Positions 1 through 9,264 of a stretch of 64,000 nucleotides of DNA are shown here, piece after piece (positions within the stretch are counted from its first letter, which is position 1; each line of letters begins with the position of its first letter). A program made the translations under genes and the position numbers. The DNA is from Microbacterium oleivorans. GTDB taxonomy: Bacteria; Actinomycetota; Actinomycetes; Actinomycetales; Microbacteriaceae. The DNA lies in the NCBI RefSeq assembly GCF_023715745.1, contig NZ_JAMBOV010000001.1, positions 434,001 to 498,000 of the forward strand. Direction: 5' to 3'. The notes beneath the pieces are model-generated. The model was not told the DNA's origin. It saw only the letters and a list, made by a program, of their open reading frames with translations, and made no database searches.

Positions 1-1248
1 ATGCGCGATCGCGGTGTCGAGGAAGGCCGCACCGGTTCCCGGCAGGTCGACGATGCCCAGGACGGGGGCGAAGTACTCCGTCGTCTCGACCTCGCCGCCG
101 CCGGTGACCAGAGCGCGTGTGTCGTCCGCGAACCAGACCGCGTCCGGGTACGTGTCCCGCACGCGTCCGAGCCGCTCCACCGCGCTCGGATACCAGACGG
201 GTCGCCGCGGCGCCCGCGTGAGAGCGCGGTGCAGCTCGCGCAGGAAGTCGTCGCGCTGCTCCCAGTCGCGGCTCATCAGCACGACCTGCCCGGCGATGCA
301 GTTGTGTCCGCTGTTGTGCAGGCGCATCGTCGCGACGTGCTCCGCCTGGAAGCGCAGATCCGCCGCGGACCACCGTCCCGGCACGACGATGATCGGCGAG
401 ACTCCGCCGAGCTCCGCCGTGATCGGCACGCGCAACCGGTCCTCATCCGAACCGACGATGGCGCGGAAGGTGGATTCCGACCCCGTGACGTGGACGTGGT
501 CGATCCCGGGATGCCGCGTGAGGTACGCCCCCACATCGCCGCCCCCACTGACGACGGAGACGAACCCTGCGCGGATCAGCGGTGCGAACACGCGCTCGAA
601 CACCGGCACGAGTGCGTCCTGCGTGGGGTTCACCTTCAGGAGCGCGACCCGTCCTTCGGCGAGGAGTTCGTACAGGACGTCGAGGAACGGGATCGAGGTC
701 ACGTTCCCCGCGCCGAGGACGAGCCCGACGCCGCCGGTGCGGTGCGGATGCCGCGACGCGAGGCCCGCGGCATCCCTCGCCTCGTGCGGCGTGACGCCGG
801 GCTGCACCCACACCTCGGTGGTGTACCCCGACAGCAGCAGGCGGTCCGATGCACGCAGCGGCGCGGAGTGCACGACGGTGCGTCCCCCGGGCCCGGTGCC
901 GATCCGGACGCCGGCGAGCGGGCTCCGACCGCGGGCGAGGGCGTCGAGGCTGCCGGCGTATGCGTCGAGTGCGACGAGCGCGGCATAGGGCCCCGCGAGC
1001 CACTCCTCGCCGGCCAGCGGATGCCGCGGCTCGAGGCCTTTGCTCTCGGCGGCGATGCGCGCCCAGTCTTCGGCCGCCGCTTCGACGGCCGAGCGGATCT
1101 CCCGGAGCAGGTCGCGACGTGCGGCGGCCGTCAGCGCGCTCCAGCCGGCGGATCCGGTGCGCAATCGCTCGAGCGAGCCGTCGAGCGCCGCACGGGTGTC
1201 GGCGTCGGGGGAGAGGTCCCGCGGCGTGGCCGGTGACGTCGTCGTCAT
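1..1248 (-). CDS. Aldehyde dehydrogenase family protein (3' end outside window)
   Basis: This is an NAD(P)-dependent aldehyde dehydrogenase, oxidising an aldehyde to the acid in the cytoplasm; the substrate cannot be read from sequence. The frame is open for 416 codons from the ATG at 1248 to the window edge. The catalytic region reads HNSGHNCIAGQ, with the nucleophile at about Cys317, followed by the typical VVLMSRDWEQR stretch. The N-terminus is longer than in standard 480-residue members, as in large actinobacterial ALDH paralogs. The missing C-terminus is only a window cut. The glutaredoxin-like gene ends 19 bp upstream on the same strand, so the two are probably co-transcribed. Confidence 0.85.
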   Translation of the reverse strand, partial: MTTTSPATPRDLSPDADTRAALDGSLERLRTGSAGWSALTAAARRDLLREIRSAVEAAAEDWARIAAESKGLEPRHPLAGEEWLAGPYAALVALDAYAGSLDALARGRSPLAGVRIGTGPGGRTVVHSAPLRASDRLLLSGYTTEVWVQPGVTPHEARDAAGLASRHPHRTGGVGLVLGAGNVTSIPFLDVLYELLAEGRVALLKVNPTQDALVPVFERVFAPLIRAGFVSVVSGGGDVGAYLTRHPGIDHVHVTGSESTFRAIVGSDEDRLRVPITAELGGVSPIIVVPGRWSAADLRFQAEHVATMRLHNSGHNCIAGQVVLMSRDWEQRDDFLRELHRALTRAPRRPVWYPSAVERLGRVRDTYPDAVWFADDTRALVTGGGEVETTEYFAPVLGIVDLPGTGAAFLDTAIAH

Positions 1249-1267
1249 CGTCGCGGCGCGGTTGGGC

Positions 1268-1528
1268 TCAGATCAGCGAGAGTTCGCGGAGCTTCGCGGC
1301 GACGTCGTCGTTGCTCGGCTCGACGTGGTGGCTCGCATCGGGGTAGACCACGACCGGGATGTTGGTGCGACCGGAGATCTCGCGCGCGACCTCGGCGGCC
1401 TCGGGCTCCGCCTCGAGGTCGATGTAGCGGTAGTCGACTCCGAGGCTGTCGAGCTGCGCCTTCGTGCGGCGGCAGTCGCGGCACCATTCGGCGCCGAACA
1501 TCGTGATCTGAGCGGACGTGTCGGTCAT
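1268..1528 (-). CDS. Glutaredoxin/mycoredoxin-like thiol oxidoreductase
   Basis: This small 86-residue thioredoxin-fold protein probably reduces mixed disulfides, with mycothiol as the likely partner in actinobacteria. The redox motif WCRDC (Cys16, Cys19) follows the first beta strand (ITMFGAEW), and the cis-proline loop is the NIPVVVYPD segment. The length matches mycoredoxin-type proteins. Its ATG shares one base with the TGA of the upstream glycosyltransferase (TGATG), which implies translational coupling. The CRDC active site differs from the CxYC of classical mycoredoxin-1, so the exact substrate is open. Confidence 0.85.
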   Translation of the reverse strand: MTDTSAQITMFGAEWCRDCRRTKAQLDSLGVDYRYIDLEAEPEAAEVAREISGRTNIPVVVYPDASHHVEPSNDDVAAKLRELSLI

Positions 1529-2661
1529 CACTCCAGCGTACGCCCGCCCACCGCCGTGGGCGCGGCGTCGGGCTGTGCCGCAGTGCGCCCGGATCGGCGG
1601 GGCGCGTAGACGACGAGCGCGTGGAAGACGAAGCGCAGGACGAAGGCGGCGACGAGCGTCAGGGCGGCGGCGAGGACCGCCGGGATGTGGGCGCCCTCGA
1701 CCAGGATCGACAGGACGGGGATGCGGACGATCGCCTCCAGGCCGTTGAAGCTGAAGGATTTCAGGAACCGCGTGAGCATGCGCCCCGACTCCGAGCGCAT
1801 GTCGGAGAAGACGAGGTACTCGAGCAGCAGGAAGTTCGTGATGATCGTCACGATGCTCGCGACGACGGCCGCGGGGACGTAATCCATCCCGACGCGGATG
1901 AGTCCCCACATGATGACGAGGTTCGCGATCGCGCCGAACCCTCCGACGAGGGCGAACGCCGACATCCGCCCGAAGCGCAGCATCGCGAGCTGCGTCAGGA
2001 AGCGGACCCCTTGCGTGAAGGTCGCCTTCGAGGTGCCGGCGTGACGCTGTGCGAAGTCGAAGGGCACCTCGTCGACGCGCAGCTGACGCCGCGCGAGCAC
2101 CTCGAGCAGGATCTTGAAACCGCGAGGACGCAGGGATTCGACGTCGACGGCCTGCGTGTCGAGCAGGAAGAAGCCGGTCATCGGGTCGGAGCAGTTCGCG
2201 AGCTTGCGTGGGAACATCGCCTTCGTGAGGGCGGTGGAGGCGCGTGACACGGCGGTCCGGGTCGCGTCGGCGAGCCCTTTCGAGGTGCCGCCGGAGGCGT
2301 AGCGCGAAGCGACGACGACGTCCACATCGCCCTGCTCGGCGCGCTCGATGAGGCGGGGGATGTCCTCGGGCGGATGTTGCAGGTCGCCGTCCATGACGAG
2401 GCACCAGCGCGAGTTCGCGGCCCGGAACCCGGCCACGACCGCACCGCCGAGACCCGCGGTCGGCTGTTCGCGGTGGATGAGACGGACCGGGAAGGGCGAC
2501 GTCCGCGCGGCGGCTGAGATGATGTCGGCCGTGTCATCGGTCGAGTCGTCGACGAAGATGACCTCGAAGACGCGATCCTCGAGCGTGTCGCCGATGCGCC
2601 GCAGCAGTTCGACGACGTTCGGACCCTCGTTGAAGGTCGGAACGATGATCGACAGATCCAT
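1528..2661 (-). CDS. Polyprenol-phosphate glycosyltransferase (GT2, DPM1-like) fused to GtrA membrane domain
   Basis: This 377-residue protein likely transfers a sugar from a nucleotide donor to polyprenyl phosphate at the inner membrane face. Residues 1 to about 215 are a GT2 domain starting SIIVPTFNEGPNVVELL, with acidic motifs VDDSTDDT and MDGDLQHPPED. Residues about 235-365 form a GtrA-like domain with four hydrophobic segments, beginning near LRFGRMSAFALVGGFGA. The fusion resembles actinobacterial dolichol-phosphate mannose synthase/GtrA proteins that feed cell-envelope glycosylation. It heads a three-gene minus-strand operon with the glutaredoxin-like and aldehyde dehydrogenase genes. 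The donor sugar is not deducible. Confidence 0.88.
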   Translation of the reverse strand: MDLSIIVPTFNEGPNVVELLRRIGDTLEDRVFEVIFVDDSTDDTADIISAAARTSPFPVRLIHREQPTAGLGGAVVAGFRAANSRWCLVMDGDLQHPPEDIPRLIERAEQGDVDVVVASRYASGGTSKGLADATRTAVSRASTALTKAMFPRKLANCSDPMTGFFLLDTQAVDVESLRPRGFKILLEVLARRQLRVDEVPFDFAQRHAGTSKATFTQGVRFLTQLAMLRFGRMSAFALVGGFGAIANLVIMWGLIRVGMDYVPAAVVASIVTIITNFLLLEYLVFSDMRSESGRMLTRFLKSFSFNGLEAIVRIPVLSILVEGAHIPAVLAAALTLVAAFVLRFVFHALVVYAPRRSGRTAAQPDAAPTAVGGRTLE

Positions 2662-2830
2662 GGCGGGGCTCGCGATGCTCGGCGGGCACGGGACGTCTCA
2701 GCCTAACCGCGCGCGTCGGGGCGGGACTGAGGATGTCCCCGGCGAACCTCGTGGGAGCGCTGAGGGACGGCGTCTTCCGGCGTCATCGCCCGGCCGATAG
2801 CCTGGCCGCATCCGACGAGAGGGGTTCGGC

Positions 2831-3382
2831 ATGAGTGCGCAGGGATCGGTGCGGGCGGTGGTCGGCGGCATCCGCGGGGCACTGCTGATCGGCGGTGTGC
2901 TGGCGGTCGTGGTCGGCATCCTGATCCTCGTCTGGCCGGGGAAGACGGCGATGGTCGTCGCGGGGATCATCGCCGCGTGGGCGGTCGCCGCGGGGGTCGT
3001 CAACATCGCGATCGGTCTGCTCTCGCGCACGGCGGGATCGTGGGCCCGCGTGGGTCATATCGCGCTCGGATCGATCTTCGTCATCGGGGGCGTGGTCGCC
3101 TTCTCGAACCTGGGGCTCGCCGCCGAGACGCTCGCGACGTTCCTGGGGGCGCTGGTCGGCATCCTGTGGATCGTCGAGGGCGTCGTCGCGCTCACCACGT
3201 TGCGGGGGACGCGGTCCCGGGGCTGGACGATCGCGTTCGCCGTCCTGAGCCTGGTCGCCGGTGTCGTGATCCTCTTCGCCCCCATCTGGGGGGCGCTCGT
3301 GCTCTGGCTGTGGATGGGCGTTTCGCTCATCCTGCTCGGCGTGATCCAGATCGTCCGCGCTGCTCGGCTGCGCACGCGCTGA
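2831..3382 (+). CDS. HdeD-family (DUF308) membrane protein
   Basis: This is a 183-residue integral membrane protein with about six transmembrane helices arranged as three similar hairpins, as in the HdeD/DUF308 family. Each hairpin repeats a hydrophobic pattern ending in short basic turns such as RTAGSWARVGH and RGTRSRGW. HdeD is linked to acid resistance in E. coli, but actinobacterial relatives have no established role. The ATG at 2831 follows a GAGAGGGG purine run. The gene stands alone between divergent and unrelated neighbours. Confidence 0.8.
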   Translation: MSAQGSVRAVVGGIRGALLIGGVLAVVVGILILVWPGKTAMVVAGIIAAWAVAAGVVNIAIGLLSRTAGSWARVGHIALGSIFVIGGVVAFSNLGLAAETLATFLGALVGILWIVEGVVALTTLRGTRSRGWTIAFAVLSLVAGVVILFAPIWGALVLWLWMGVSLILLGVIQIVRAARLRTR

Positions 3383-3427
3383 GCCCTCTGCTAGACAGGT
3401 CTGATGATCTGGGGGGATGCCGGTGCG

Positions 3428-4231
3428 ATGCGCCCGCGCAGGGTGTGGACCGGTGTCGTGCTGACGGCGGTGGCGATGATCCTGGCGGGATGCGCCTCGA
3501 CGGCGGGAGTCGCGAGCATCGCTCAGACGCCCGAGGCGAGCCCTTCGGTGACCCCCGAGGCGACGCCGGTGGTGGCGCCGGCTGCCGATGCGGTGCTCGG
3601 CGAGCAGACCGTGACCGGTGTCGGTCCGCGGTCCGAGGAGAAGATCGCGCTCACCGTGCCGGATGGCACACGCACGGTCCACGTGGATCTGACCTGTGCC
3701 GCCGAGTCCCGTTTCACCGCGGAGCTGGGTGACTCGATGATGCTCGGGCAGGCGCCGCTGTCGGGCCCGTGCGACGGGTCGCGGACCCTTGCGTGGCCGT
3801 GGATCGCGCAGTCCGCACCGGAGCTGTCGCTGTGGGTCGAGCCGGAGGTCGAGTGGGCCGCCGTCGTGACCTACTCGCCCGACGCGTTCGCCCAGGACGA
3901 GGTGCTCGTCGAGGAGTGCGCGGCGTACTCGCAGATCCACAGCCAGGTGACGAACGCGGACGACGGGTACGGCTTCTACGCCGCCTTCGGCGCGGACGAG
4001 TGGAATGCACGCGTGGATGCCGCGGCCCGAGCGGCGGAGGTGCTCGCCGCCTCGTCGCTGACCGCCCTGGCGGACGAATTCGCCGCCGTGCGCACCGTGC
4101 TCGCGGAGCGCTCGCCGATCCCCGGCGGGATGACCGAGGTGCAGGAGTACTGGGAGACGCAGCGGCCGATCGCCGAGGCCTGCGCCTGGAACCACAGCGA
4201 GATCGTCGTCACCGCCGAGTTCGGAGGCTGA
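3428..4231 (+). CDS. Putative lipoprotein of unknown function
   Basis: This 267-residue exported protein has a lipoprotein signal: basic MRPRRVW, a hydrophobic core, and the lipobox LAGC, so it should be lipidated and anchored on the outer face of the membrane. A Thr/Pro/Ala/Ser-rich linker follows. I recognise no catalytic domain. An ATG 24 bp upstream (3404) is in frame, but the GGGGGGA ribosome-binding run lies inside that extension and correctly precedes 3428. The C-terminal half contains two conserved-looking cysteines (EECAAYS, EACAWN) that may form a disulfide. Confidence 0.72.
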   Translation: MRPRRVWTGVVLTAVAMILAGCASTAGVASIAQTPEASPSVTPEATPVVAPAADAVLGEQTVTGVGPRSEEKIALTVPDGTRTVHVDLTCAAESRFTAELGDSMMLGQAPLSGPCDGSRTLAWPWIAQSAPELSLWVEPEVEWAAVVTYSPDAFAQDEVLVEECAAYSQIHSQVTNADDGYGFYAAFGADEWNARVDAAARAAEVLAASSLTALADEFAAVRTVLAERSPIPGGMTEVQEYWETQRPIAEACAWNHSEIVVTAEFGG

Positions 4232-4235
4232 CTCC

Positions 4236-5084
4236 TCAGCTCACGTGGTCGCGCCAGGAATGCTGCGGCCGGTAGCCGAGCAGGCGCTGCGCCTTCGCGG
4301 TGGAGAAGAGCGAGTCGTGCACGCCGAGGTCGCCGCGCGTCTCGACATCCGGGAACACCTCGGCGACCAGCTCGTCGTTCGGTCGGCTCATGACGGTGTC
4401 GGCGGCCGCGATGAGGAAGTGATCGAACCCGGCGGGCGCGACCTCGAGCGCCCGCGCGATCGCCTGCGCGCCGTCGCGCGCGTCGATGTAGCTCCACAGG
4501 TTCCACTTGCGCAGGCGCGCGTCGGCGTCGAAGGACGGGAACTCCGCGTAGTCCTCGGGCACCATGACGTTCGAGAACCGCAACGCCGTGATGGATGCCT
4601 CCGGGTGCCAGCGCGTCAGCTCGATCGCCATCTGCTCCTCGAGGTGCTTGACGAGCGAGTAGACCGACTCGGGACGGGCCGGGTAGTCCTCGTCCACCGG
4701 GATGTAGGGCGGCGGCACGTCGAACGGGAGCCCCTGCACCGTCTCGCTCGAGGCGTAGACGATCTTCGTGATGCCGATGCGCAGAGCCGCCCAGAACACG
4801 TTGAAGGTGCTCGCCATGTTGTTGTGGAAGGTCGCCACGTCGGAGCGGATGCCGGGGGCCGGGATCGCGGCGAGGTGCACGAGCGCGTCGACGCCGTCGT
4901 GCTGATCGCCGACGGCGGTGAGGGCGTCGACGACCTGTCCGTAGTCCGTCAGGTCGACCTGGACGAAACCGGGACCGCGCCGCCCGTGGACGTCGAAGCC
5001 GATGACCTCGTGACCCGCCGCCGCGAGTTCGCGGACGACGACCGTGCCGAGCTTGCCGGAGGACCCTGTGACGGCGATGCGCAT
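4236..5084 (-). CDS. NAD-dependent epimerase/dehydratase family protein (extended SDR)
   Basis: This 282-residue extended short-chain dehydrogenase acts on a sugar or sugar nucleotide, with bound NAD. The dinucleotide fold is seen in AVTGSSGKLGTVVVREL near the N-terminus, and the catalytic YxxxK is YSLVK at about residues 134-138, preceded by an S-rich strand (VYASSETVQG). The length fits NmrA/GalE-like proteins that use short substrates. It converges on the lipoprotein gene with only 4 bp between the stops and has no obvious operon partner, so its substrate is unknown. Confidence 0.83.
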   Translation of the reverse strand: MRIAVTGSSGKLGTVVVRELAAAGHEVIGFDVHGRRGPGFVQVDLTDYGQVVDALTAVGDQHDGVDALVHLAAIPAPGIRSDVATFHNNMASTFNVFWAALRIGITKIVYASSETVQGLPFDVPPPYIPVDEDYPARPESVYSLVKHLEEQMAIELTRWHPEASITALRFSNVMVPEDYAEFPSFDADARLRKWNLWSYIDARDGAQAIARALEVAPAGFDHFLIAAADTVMSRPNDELVAEVFPDVETRGDLGVHDSLFSTAKAQRLLGYRPQHSWRDHVS

Positions 5085-5121
5085 CCCGCCAGCATGTCAC
5101 GCAGCGGGGACACGAGGGCCT

Positions 5122-5445
5122 TCACCAGCCGTGGGTGTTGAGCCACTCCTGACGGTGGGCGGTCTCGGCATCCGTCTCCTGCGGATCCGACGTCTCGTGC
5201 GCGGTGAGCCTGCCGTCTCGGAGGGGGACGAAACGATGGCAGACGGGGCACAGGGCGCGCCCGGAGGGCCAGCCGTCCGCGAGCGCTGCGGCGGGCTCGC
5301 CGGGTTCGCCGGAGCCGGGGCAATCGGCAGGGTCGGCTGCCGCATCCGTCCACATGATCGTGCGGTGGCGATGCAGGCCCGGGTGGTCGAGCGGGCGGGT
5401 GCAGCGGCGGCCGGCGTTGCGGCTGCGGCAGAAGCGGACGGTCAT
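5122..5445 (-). CDS. Hypothetical small protein with CPVC motif, coupled to arr
   Basis: This 107-residue protein of unknown function is rich in Cys/His near the N-terminus (RFCRSRNAGRRC, DHPGLHRHR) and has a CPVCHRF motif in the middle, suggesting metal binding. Its ATG shares one base with the TGA of arr, so translation is probably coupled. Codon usage matches the host. The C-terminus EWLNTHGW is tryptophan-tipped. I do not recognise a named family; a zinc-ribbon-like role is inference only. Confidence 0.6.
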   Translation of the reverse strand: MTVRFCRSRNAGRRCTRPLDHPGLHRHRTIMWTDAAADPADCPGSGEPGEPAAALADGWPSGRALCPVCHRFVPLRDGRLTAHETSDPQETDAETAHRQEWLNTHGW

Positions 5446-5852
5446 CAGTTGATGATCTCGCCGCCGGATTCCTCGATGGCGGCGATCCGGCGCTTCCAGT
5501 CCGCGAGGGCCTCGGGTGTCAGACGCGGGAAGTCGGTGATCTCGCCGACGATGCGCAGCGGCTCGGTGCTGCGGTACGAGCGCGTGGGGTTGCCGGGGAA
5601 CTTCTTGTCCGTGACGTTCGGGTCGTCCTCGAACGGCCCGGTGGGCTCGACGATGTACACCCGCGGTTCGGCGTCGCCCGCGGCGAGCTCGGCCGCGAGC
5701 CCGGCACCGTCCCGTGTCGCCGTGAAGTAGATGTGATTCATCACGAGCGTCGGTCGGTAGTTCGAACGGCGTCCCGCCGTGAGCAGATCGCCGATCTGCA
5801 GGTCGGCCTTCGTGCCGTGGAAGAAGGGCCCGGTCTCGTCCGCTGCGCTCAC
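5445..5852 (-). CDS. arr: NAD(+)--rifampin ADP-ribosyltransferase
   Basis: Arr transfers ADP-ribose from NAD to the C23 hydroxyl of rifamycins, inactivating the drug in the cytoplasm. The 135-residue length, the FFHGTKADLQIGDLL start and the HIYFTAT segment, followed by EPRVYIVEPTGPFEDDPNVT and FPGNPTRSYRS, match the Arr family closely. The protein lacks a signal peptide and is single-domain, as expected. Chromosomal arr genes are common in environmental actinobacteria, and nothing here suggests recent transfer. It is translationally coupled to the downstream 107-residue gene. Confidence 0.92.
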   Translation of the reverse strand: MSAADETGPFFHGTKADLQIGDLLTAGRRSNYRPTLVMNHIYFTATRDGAGLAAELAAGDAEPRVYIVEPTGPFEDDPNVTDKKFPGNPTRSYRSTEPLRIVGEITDFPRLTPEALADWKRRIAAIEESGGEIIN

Positions 5853-5874
5853 CGCGTCAGGCTAGCGCGCAGGG

Positions 5875-7119
5875 TCAGACGTCGGAACGGGGCATCGGCG
5901 CGAGGCGCGTGAGCTGCGTCACGTGGCGGGGCTCGAGCTCGGCGATCGAGGCGACGCCGAGGAGCTTCATGGTGCGCTCGATCTCGCTGCGGAGGATCTC
6001 GATCGTCTTGTCGACGCCCGCCCGGCCGCCGGCCATGAGGCCGTAGAGATAGGCGCGGCCGATGAGCGTGAACTTCGCGCCGAGCGCCATCGCGGCGACG
6101 ATGTCGGCGCCGTTCATGATGCCGGTGTCGACCATGACGGTCGCATCCTTGCCGACCTCGCGGACGACGGTGGGCAGCAGGTGGAAGGGGATGGGTGCCC
6201 GGTCGAGCTGGCGTCCGCCGTGGTTCGACAGGATGATGCCGTCGACGCCGTGGTCGATGAGGCGCTTCGAGTCCTCGACGTTCTGCACGCCCTTGATGAC
6301 GATCTTCCCGGGCCAGATCTCGCGGATGACCTTCAGGTCCTCGTAGCTGATCGTCGGGTCCATCGCCGCGTTGAGCAGGTCGCCGACGGTGCCGCCGGTC
6401 GCGGACAGCGACGCGAATTCGAGCTTCGGCGTCGTGAGGAAGTCGATCCACCACCAGGGCCGCGGGATCGCGTTGACGATCGTGCCGAGGGTCAGCTGCG
6501 GCGGGATCGAGAAGCCGTTGCGCTTGTCGCGCAGGCGCGCACCGGCCACCGGTGTGTCGACGGTGAACTGCAGGGTGTCGAAGCCGGCCTCGGCGGCGCG
6601 CTTGGCGAGACCGTAGGAAATCTCCCGGTCGCGCATGACGTACAGCTGGAACCAGTTGCGGCCGTGCGGGTTGGCGGCCTTCACGCCCTCGATCGAGGTG
6701 GTGCCGAGGGTCGAGAGGGTGAACGGGATGCCGGCGGCCCCCGCCGCTCCGGCCCCGGCGACCTCGCCCTCGGTCTGCATGAGCCGGGTGAAGCCGGTCG
6801 GTGCGATGCCGAACGGGAGCGCGGACGGGCCCCCGAGGATCTCGACGGAGGTGTCTACCTCGGCGGCGGGGCGCAGCACGTCGGGGTGGAACTCGACGTC
6901 CTCGAATGCCTGACGGGCGCGGGCGAGCGAGGTCTCGCCCTCGGCGGCGCCGTCGGTGTAGTCGAACGCGGCCTTGGGGGTGCGGCGCTTCGCGATCTTG
7001 CGCAGGTCGGCGATCGTGTATGCGGCATCCAGTCGGCGCTTCGTGCCGTTGAGCTCGGGCTTCTTGAACTGCATGAGCTCGAGCAGCTCGACCGGCTTCG
7101 GGAATTGACGCTGCACCAT
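5875..7119 (-). CDS. lldD: FMN-dependent L-lactate/alpha-hydroxy-acid dehydrogenase
   Basis: This flavoprotein oxidises an alpha-hydroxy acid, most likely L-lactate to pyruvate, passing electrons to the respiratory chain. The 414-residue sequence has the family landmarks: [13 protein letters not shown], the FMN site [23 protein letters not shown], and the active-site strand [11 protein letters not shown] carrying the catalytic His and Arg, then [13 protein letters not shown]. The ATG at 7119 was chosen; one 9 bp upstream is also in frame. It lies 41 bp downstream of rhaEW on the same strand, so the two likely act in series: lactaldehyde to lactate, then lactate to pyruvate. Confidence 0.87.
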   Translation of the reverse strand: MVQRQFPKPVELLELMQFKKPELNGTKRRLDAAYTIADLRKIAKRRTPKAAFDYTDGAAEGETSLARARQAFEDVEFHPDVLRPAAEVDTSVEILGGPSALPFGIAPTGFTRLMQTEGEVAGAGAAGAAGIPFTLSTLGTTSIEGVKAANPHGRNWFQLYVMRDREISYGLAKRAAEAGFDTLQFTVDTPVAGARLRDKRNGFSIPPQLTLGTIVNAIPRPWWWIDFLTTPKLEFASLSATGGTVGDLLNAAMDPTISYEDLKVIREIWPGKIVIKGVQNVEDSKRLIDHGVDGIILSNHGGRQLDRAPIPFHLLPTVVREVGKDATVMVDTGIMNGADIVAAMALGAKFTLIGRAYLYGLMAGGRAGVDKTIEILRSEIERTMKLLGVASIAELEPRHVTQLTRLAPMPRSDV

Positions 7120-7160
7120 GGGGACCATCTTCCTCTGGGGTGATTCGACGCGGACCGTGA

Positions 7161-9203
7161 TTAACGGAGGAACGCGGCGGCGACGCCGGAGTCCACCGGG
7201 ATGTGCAGACCGGTCGTGCGCGAGAGCTCGGGGCCGGTGAGGACGTACACCGCGTCGGCGACGTTCTCGGGGACGACCTCGCGCTTGAGGATGGTGCGGT
7301 TCGCGTAGAACTGGCCGAGATCCTCTTCCTTCACGCCGTACGTCGCGGCGCGGTTGGCGCCCCAGCCGGCGGCGAAGATGCCCGAGCCCCGCACGACGCC
7401 GTCCGGGTTGATGCCGTTCACGCGTACGCCGTGCTCGCCGAGCTCGACGGCCAGCAGACGCACCTGATGGGCCTGGTCGGCCTTGGTCGCCGAGTAGGCG
7501 ATGTTGTTGGGCCCGGCGAAGACGGAATTCTTCGACGAGATGTAGATGACATCGCCGCCCATCCGCTGCTCGATGAGTGCCTTCGCGGCGGCCTTGGCGA
7601 CGAGGAACGAGCCCTTCGCCATGACGTCGTGCTGCAGATCCCAGTCCTTCTCGGTGGTCTCGAGCAGCGGCTTCGAGAGCGAGAGACCGGCGTTGTTGAC
7701 GACGAGGTCGATGCCGCCGAAGGCGAGGACGGTCGCGTCGATCGCGGCCTGCACCCCCTCGGCATCCGCCACGTTCGCGGCGACGCCGATCGCGACGTCC
7801 GTGCCGCCGAGCTCTGCTGCGGCGGCCTGCGCCTTCTCGAGGTCCAGGTCGGCGACGACGACGCACGCGCCCTCGGCGGCGAGCCGCGTGGCGATCGCCT
7901 TGCCGATGCCGGATGCCGCGCCCGTGACGAACGCGATGCGCCCCTGATGGGTCTTGGGCTTCGGCATCCGCTGCAGCTTCGCCTCTTCAAGGGCCCAGTA
8001 TTCGATGCGGAACTTCTCCGCGTCCGAGATGGGCGAGTAAGTCGAGAGGGCCTCGGCGCCGCGCATGACGTTGATGGCGTTGACGTAGAACTCGCCGGCG
8101 ACGCGGGCGGTCTGCTTGTTCGCGCCGTAGCTGAACATGCCGACGCCCGGGACGAGGACGATGAGCGGGTCGGCCCCGCGGATCGCGGGGGAGTCCGCCG
8201 TCGCGTGCGCGTCGTAGTACGCCTGGTAGTCGGCGCGGTACGCCTCGTGCAGTTCACGGAGGCGCGCGATCGCGTCCTCGACGGACGCGGATGCCGGCAG
8301 GTCGAGGATGAGCGGCTTGACCTTGGTGCGCAGGAAGTGGTCGGGGCAGCTCGTGCCGAGCTCCGCGAGAGCCGGGGCCTTCTCGGAGGCGAGGAAGTCG
8401 AGCACGACGTCGCTGTCGGTGAAGTGGCCGACCATGGGCTTGTCGGTCGAGGCGAGCCCGCGGATCGTGGGCGCGAGGGCGGCGGCCTTCGTGTGGCGCT
8501 CGGCGTCGGGGAGCGCTTCGAAGCCGGCGCGGACGCCGCCGAAGGGCTGCGCCGCACCGTGCTCGTCGATGTGGGCCTGCGCGGTCTCGATGATCCAAAG
8601 GCTGTTGCGCTCGGTCTCCTCGGAGGTGTCGCCCCAGGCGGTGATGCCGTGTCCGCCGAGGATGCAGCCGATCGCGTCGGGGTTCTCCGCCTTGATCGCG
8701 GCGATGTCGAGGCCGAGCTGGAAGCCGGGGCGGCGCCACGGCACCCAGGCGACCTTGTCGCCGAAGATCTCGCGGGTGAGCTTCTCGCCGTCGGCGGCGG
8801 TCGCGATGGCGATGCCGGCGTCCGGATGCAGGTGGTCGACGTGTGCGGCATCCACCAGTCCGTGCATGGCGGTGTCGATCGACGGAGCAGCGCCGCCCTT
8901 GCCGTGGAGGCAGTAGTCGAAGGCCGCAACCATCTCGTCCTCACGCTCGACGCCGGGGTAGACGTCGACGAGGGCGCGCATGCGGTCGAGGCGGAGGACC
9001 GCCAGTCCTTCGGGCTTCAGCGTGCCGAGGTCACCGCCCGAGCCCTTGACCCAGAGGAGCTCGACGGGCTCACCGGTGACCGGGTCGGTGTCGGTGCCCT
9101 TGGCGGAGGTGTTGCCGCCGGCGTAGTTGGTGACCTTCGGGTCGGAACCGAGGCGGTTGCTGCGCGCGATCAGGTCGGCGGCGGCCGTGGGTGTGGAAGA
9201 CAT
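7161..9203 (-). CDS. rhaEW: Bifunctional rhamnulose-1-phosphate aldolase / lactaldehyde dehydrogenase (SDR)
   Basis: The N-terminal ~400 residues are a class II aldolase that splits rhamnulose-1-phosphate into dihydroxyacetone phosphate and L-lactaldehyde; the C-terminal ~260 residues are an SDR that oxidises lactaldehyde to lactate. Visible marks are [13 protein letters not shown] and [13 protein letters not shown] in the aldolase, and [12 protein letters not shown] (near residue 424) with the catalytic YSATK in the dehydrogenase. The 680-residue total is the normal size of the RhaEW fusion. AGGAG precedes the ATG. A palindromic operator lies just upstream and a DeoR-type regulator gene is next. 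No rhamnose isomerase or kinase is visible in the window. Confidence 0.9.
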   Translation of the reverse strand: MSSTPTAAADLIARSNRLGSDPKVTNYAGGNTSAKGTDTDPVTGEPVELLWVKGSGGDLGTLKPEGLAVLRLDRMRALVDVYPGVEREDEMVAAFDYCLHGKGGAAPSIDTAMHGLVDAAHVDHLHPDAGIAIATAADGEKLTREIFGDKVAWVPWRRPGFQLGLDIAAIKAENPDAIGCILGGHGITAWGDTSEETERNSLWIIETAQAHIDEHGAAQPFGGVRAGFEALPDAERHTKAAALAPTIRGLASTDKPMVGHFTDSDVVLDFLASEKAPALAELGTSCPDHFLRTKVKPLILDLPASASVEDAIARLRELHEAYRADYQAYYDAHATADSPAIRGADPLIVLVPGVGMFSYGANKQTARVAGEFYVNAINVMRGAEALSTYSPISDAEKFRIEYWALEEAKLQRMPKPKTHQGRIAFVTGAASGIGKAIATRLAAEGACVVVADLDLEKAQAAAAELGGTDVAIGVAANVADAEGVQAAIDATVLAFGGIDLVVNNAGLSLSKPLLETTEKDWDLQHDVMAKGSFLVAKAAAKALIEQRMGGDVIYISSKNSVFAGPNNIAYSATKADQAHQVRLLAVELGEHGVRVNGINPDGVVRGSGIFAAGWGANRAATYGVKEEDLGQFYANRTILKREVVPENVADAVYVLTGPELSRTTGLHIPVDSGVAAAFLR

Positions 9204-9226
9204 CGACTCTCCTGCGAGGCTCAGAC

Positions 9227-9254
9227 GTGAAAGATTTTGTGAAACCTTTCACAA
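9227..9254. promoter_or_regulatory. Palindromic operator upstream of rhaEW
   Basis: A perfect 18-bp inverted repeat, TTGTGAAA-CC-TTTCACAA, occupies 9237-9254. A third half-site, GTGAAA, lies at 9227-9232, one helical turn away. It sits between the rhaEW start (9203) and the stop of the DeoR-type gene (9265), where the rhaEW promoter must be. The neighbouring DeoR protein is the obvious candidate ligand-responsive repressor; that link is inferred. Confidence 0.7.
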
Positions 9255-9264
9255 TCTAACACGG

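Noticed and set aside
1..1236. 411-codon plus-strand frame at the left edge
   Set aside because: It is the complement of the aldehyde dehydrogenase frame, which carries the catalytic Cys motif.
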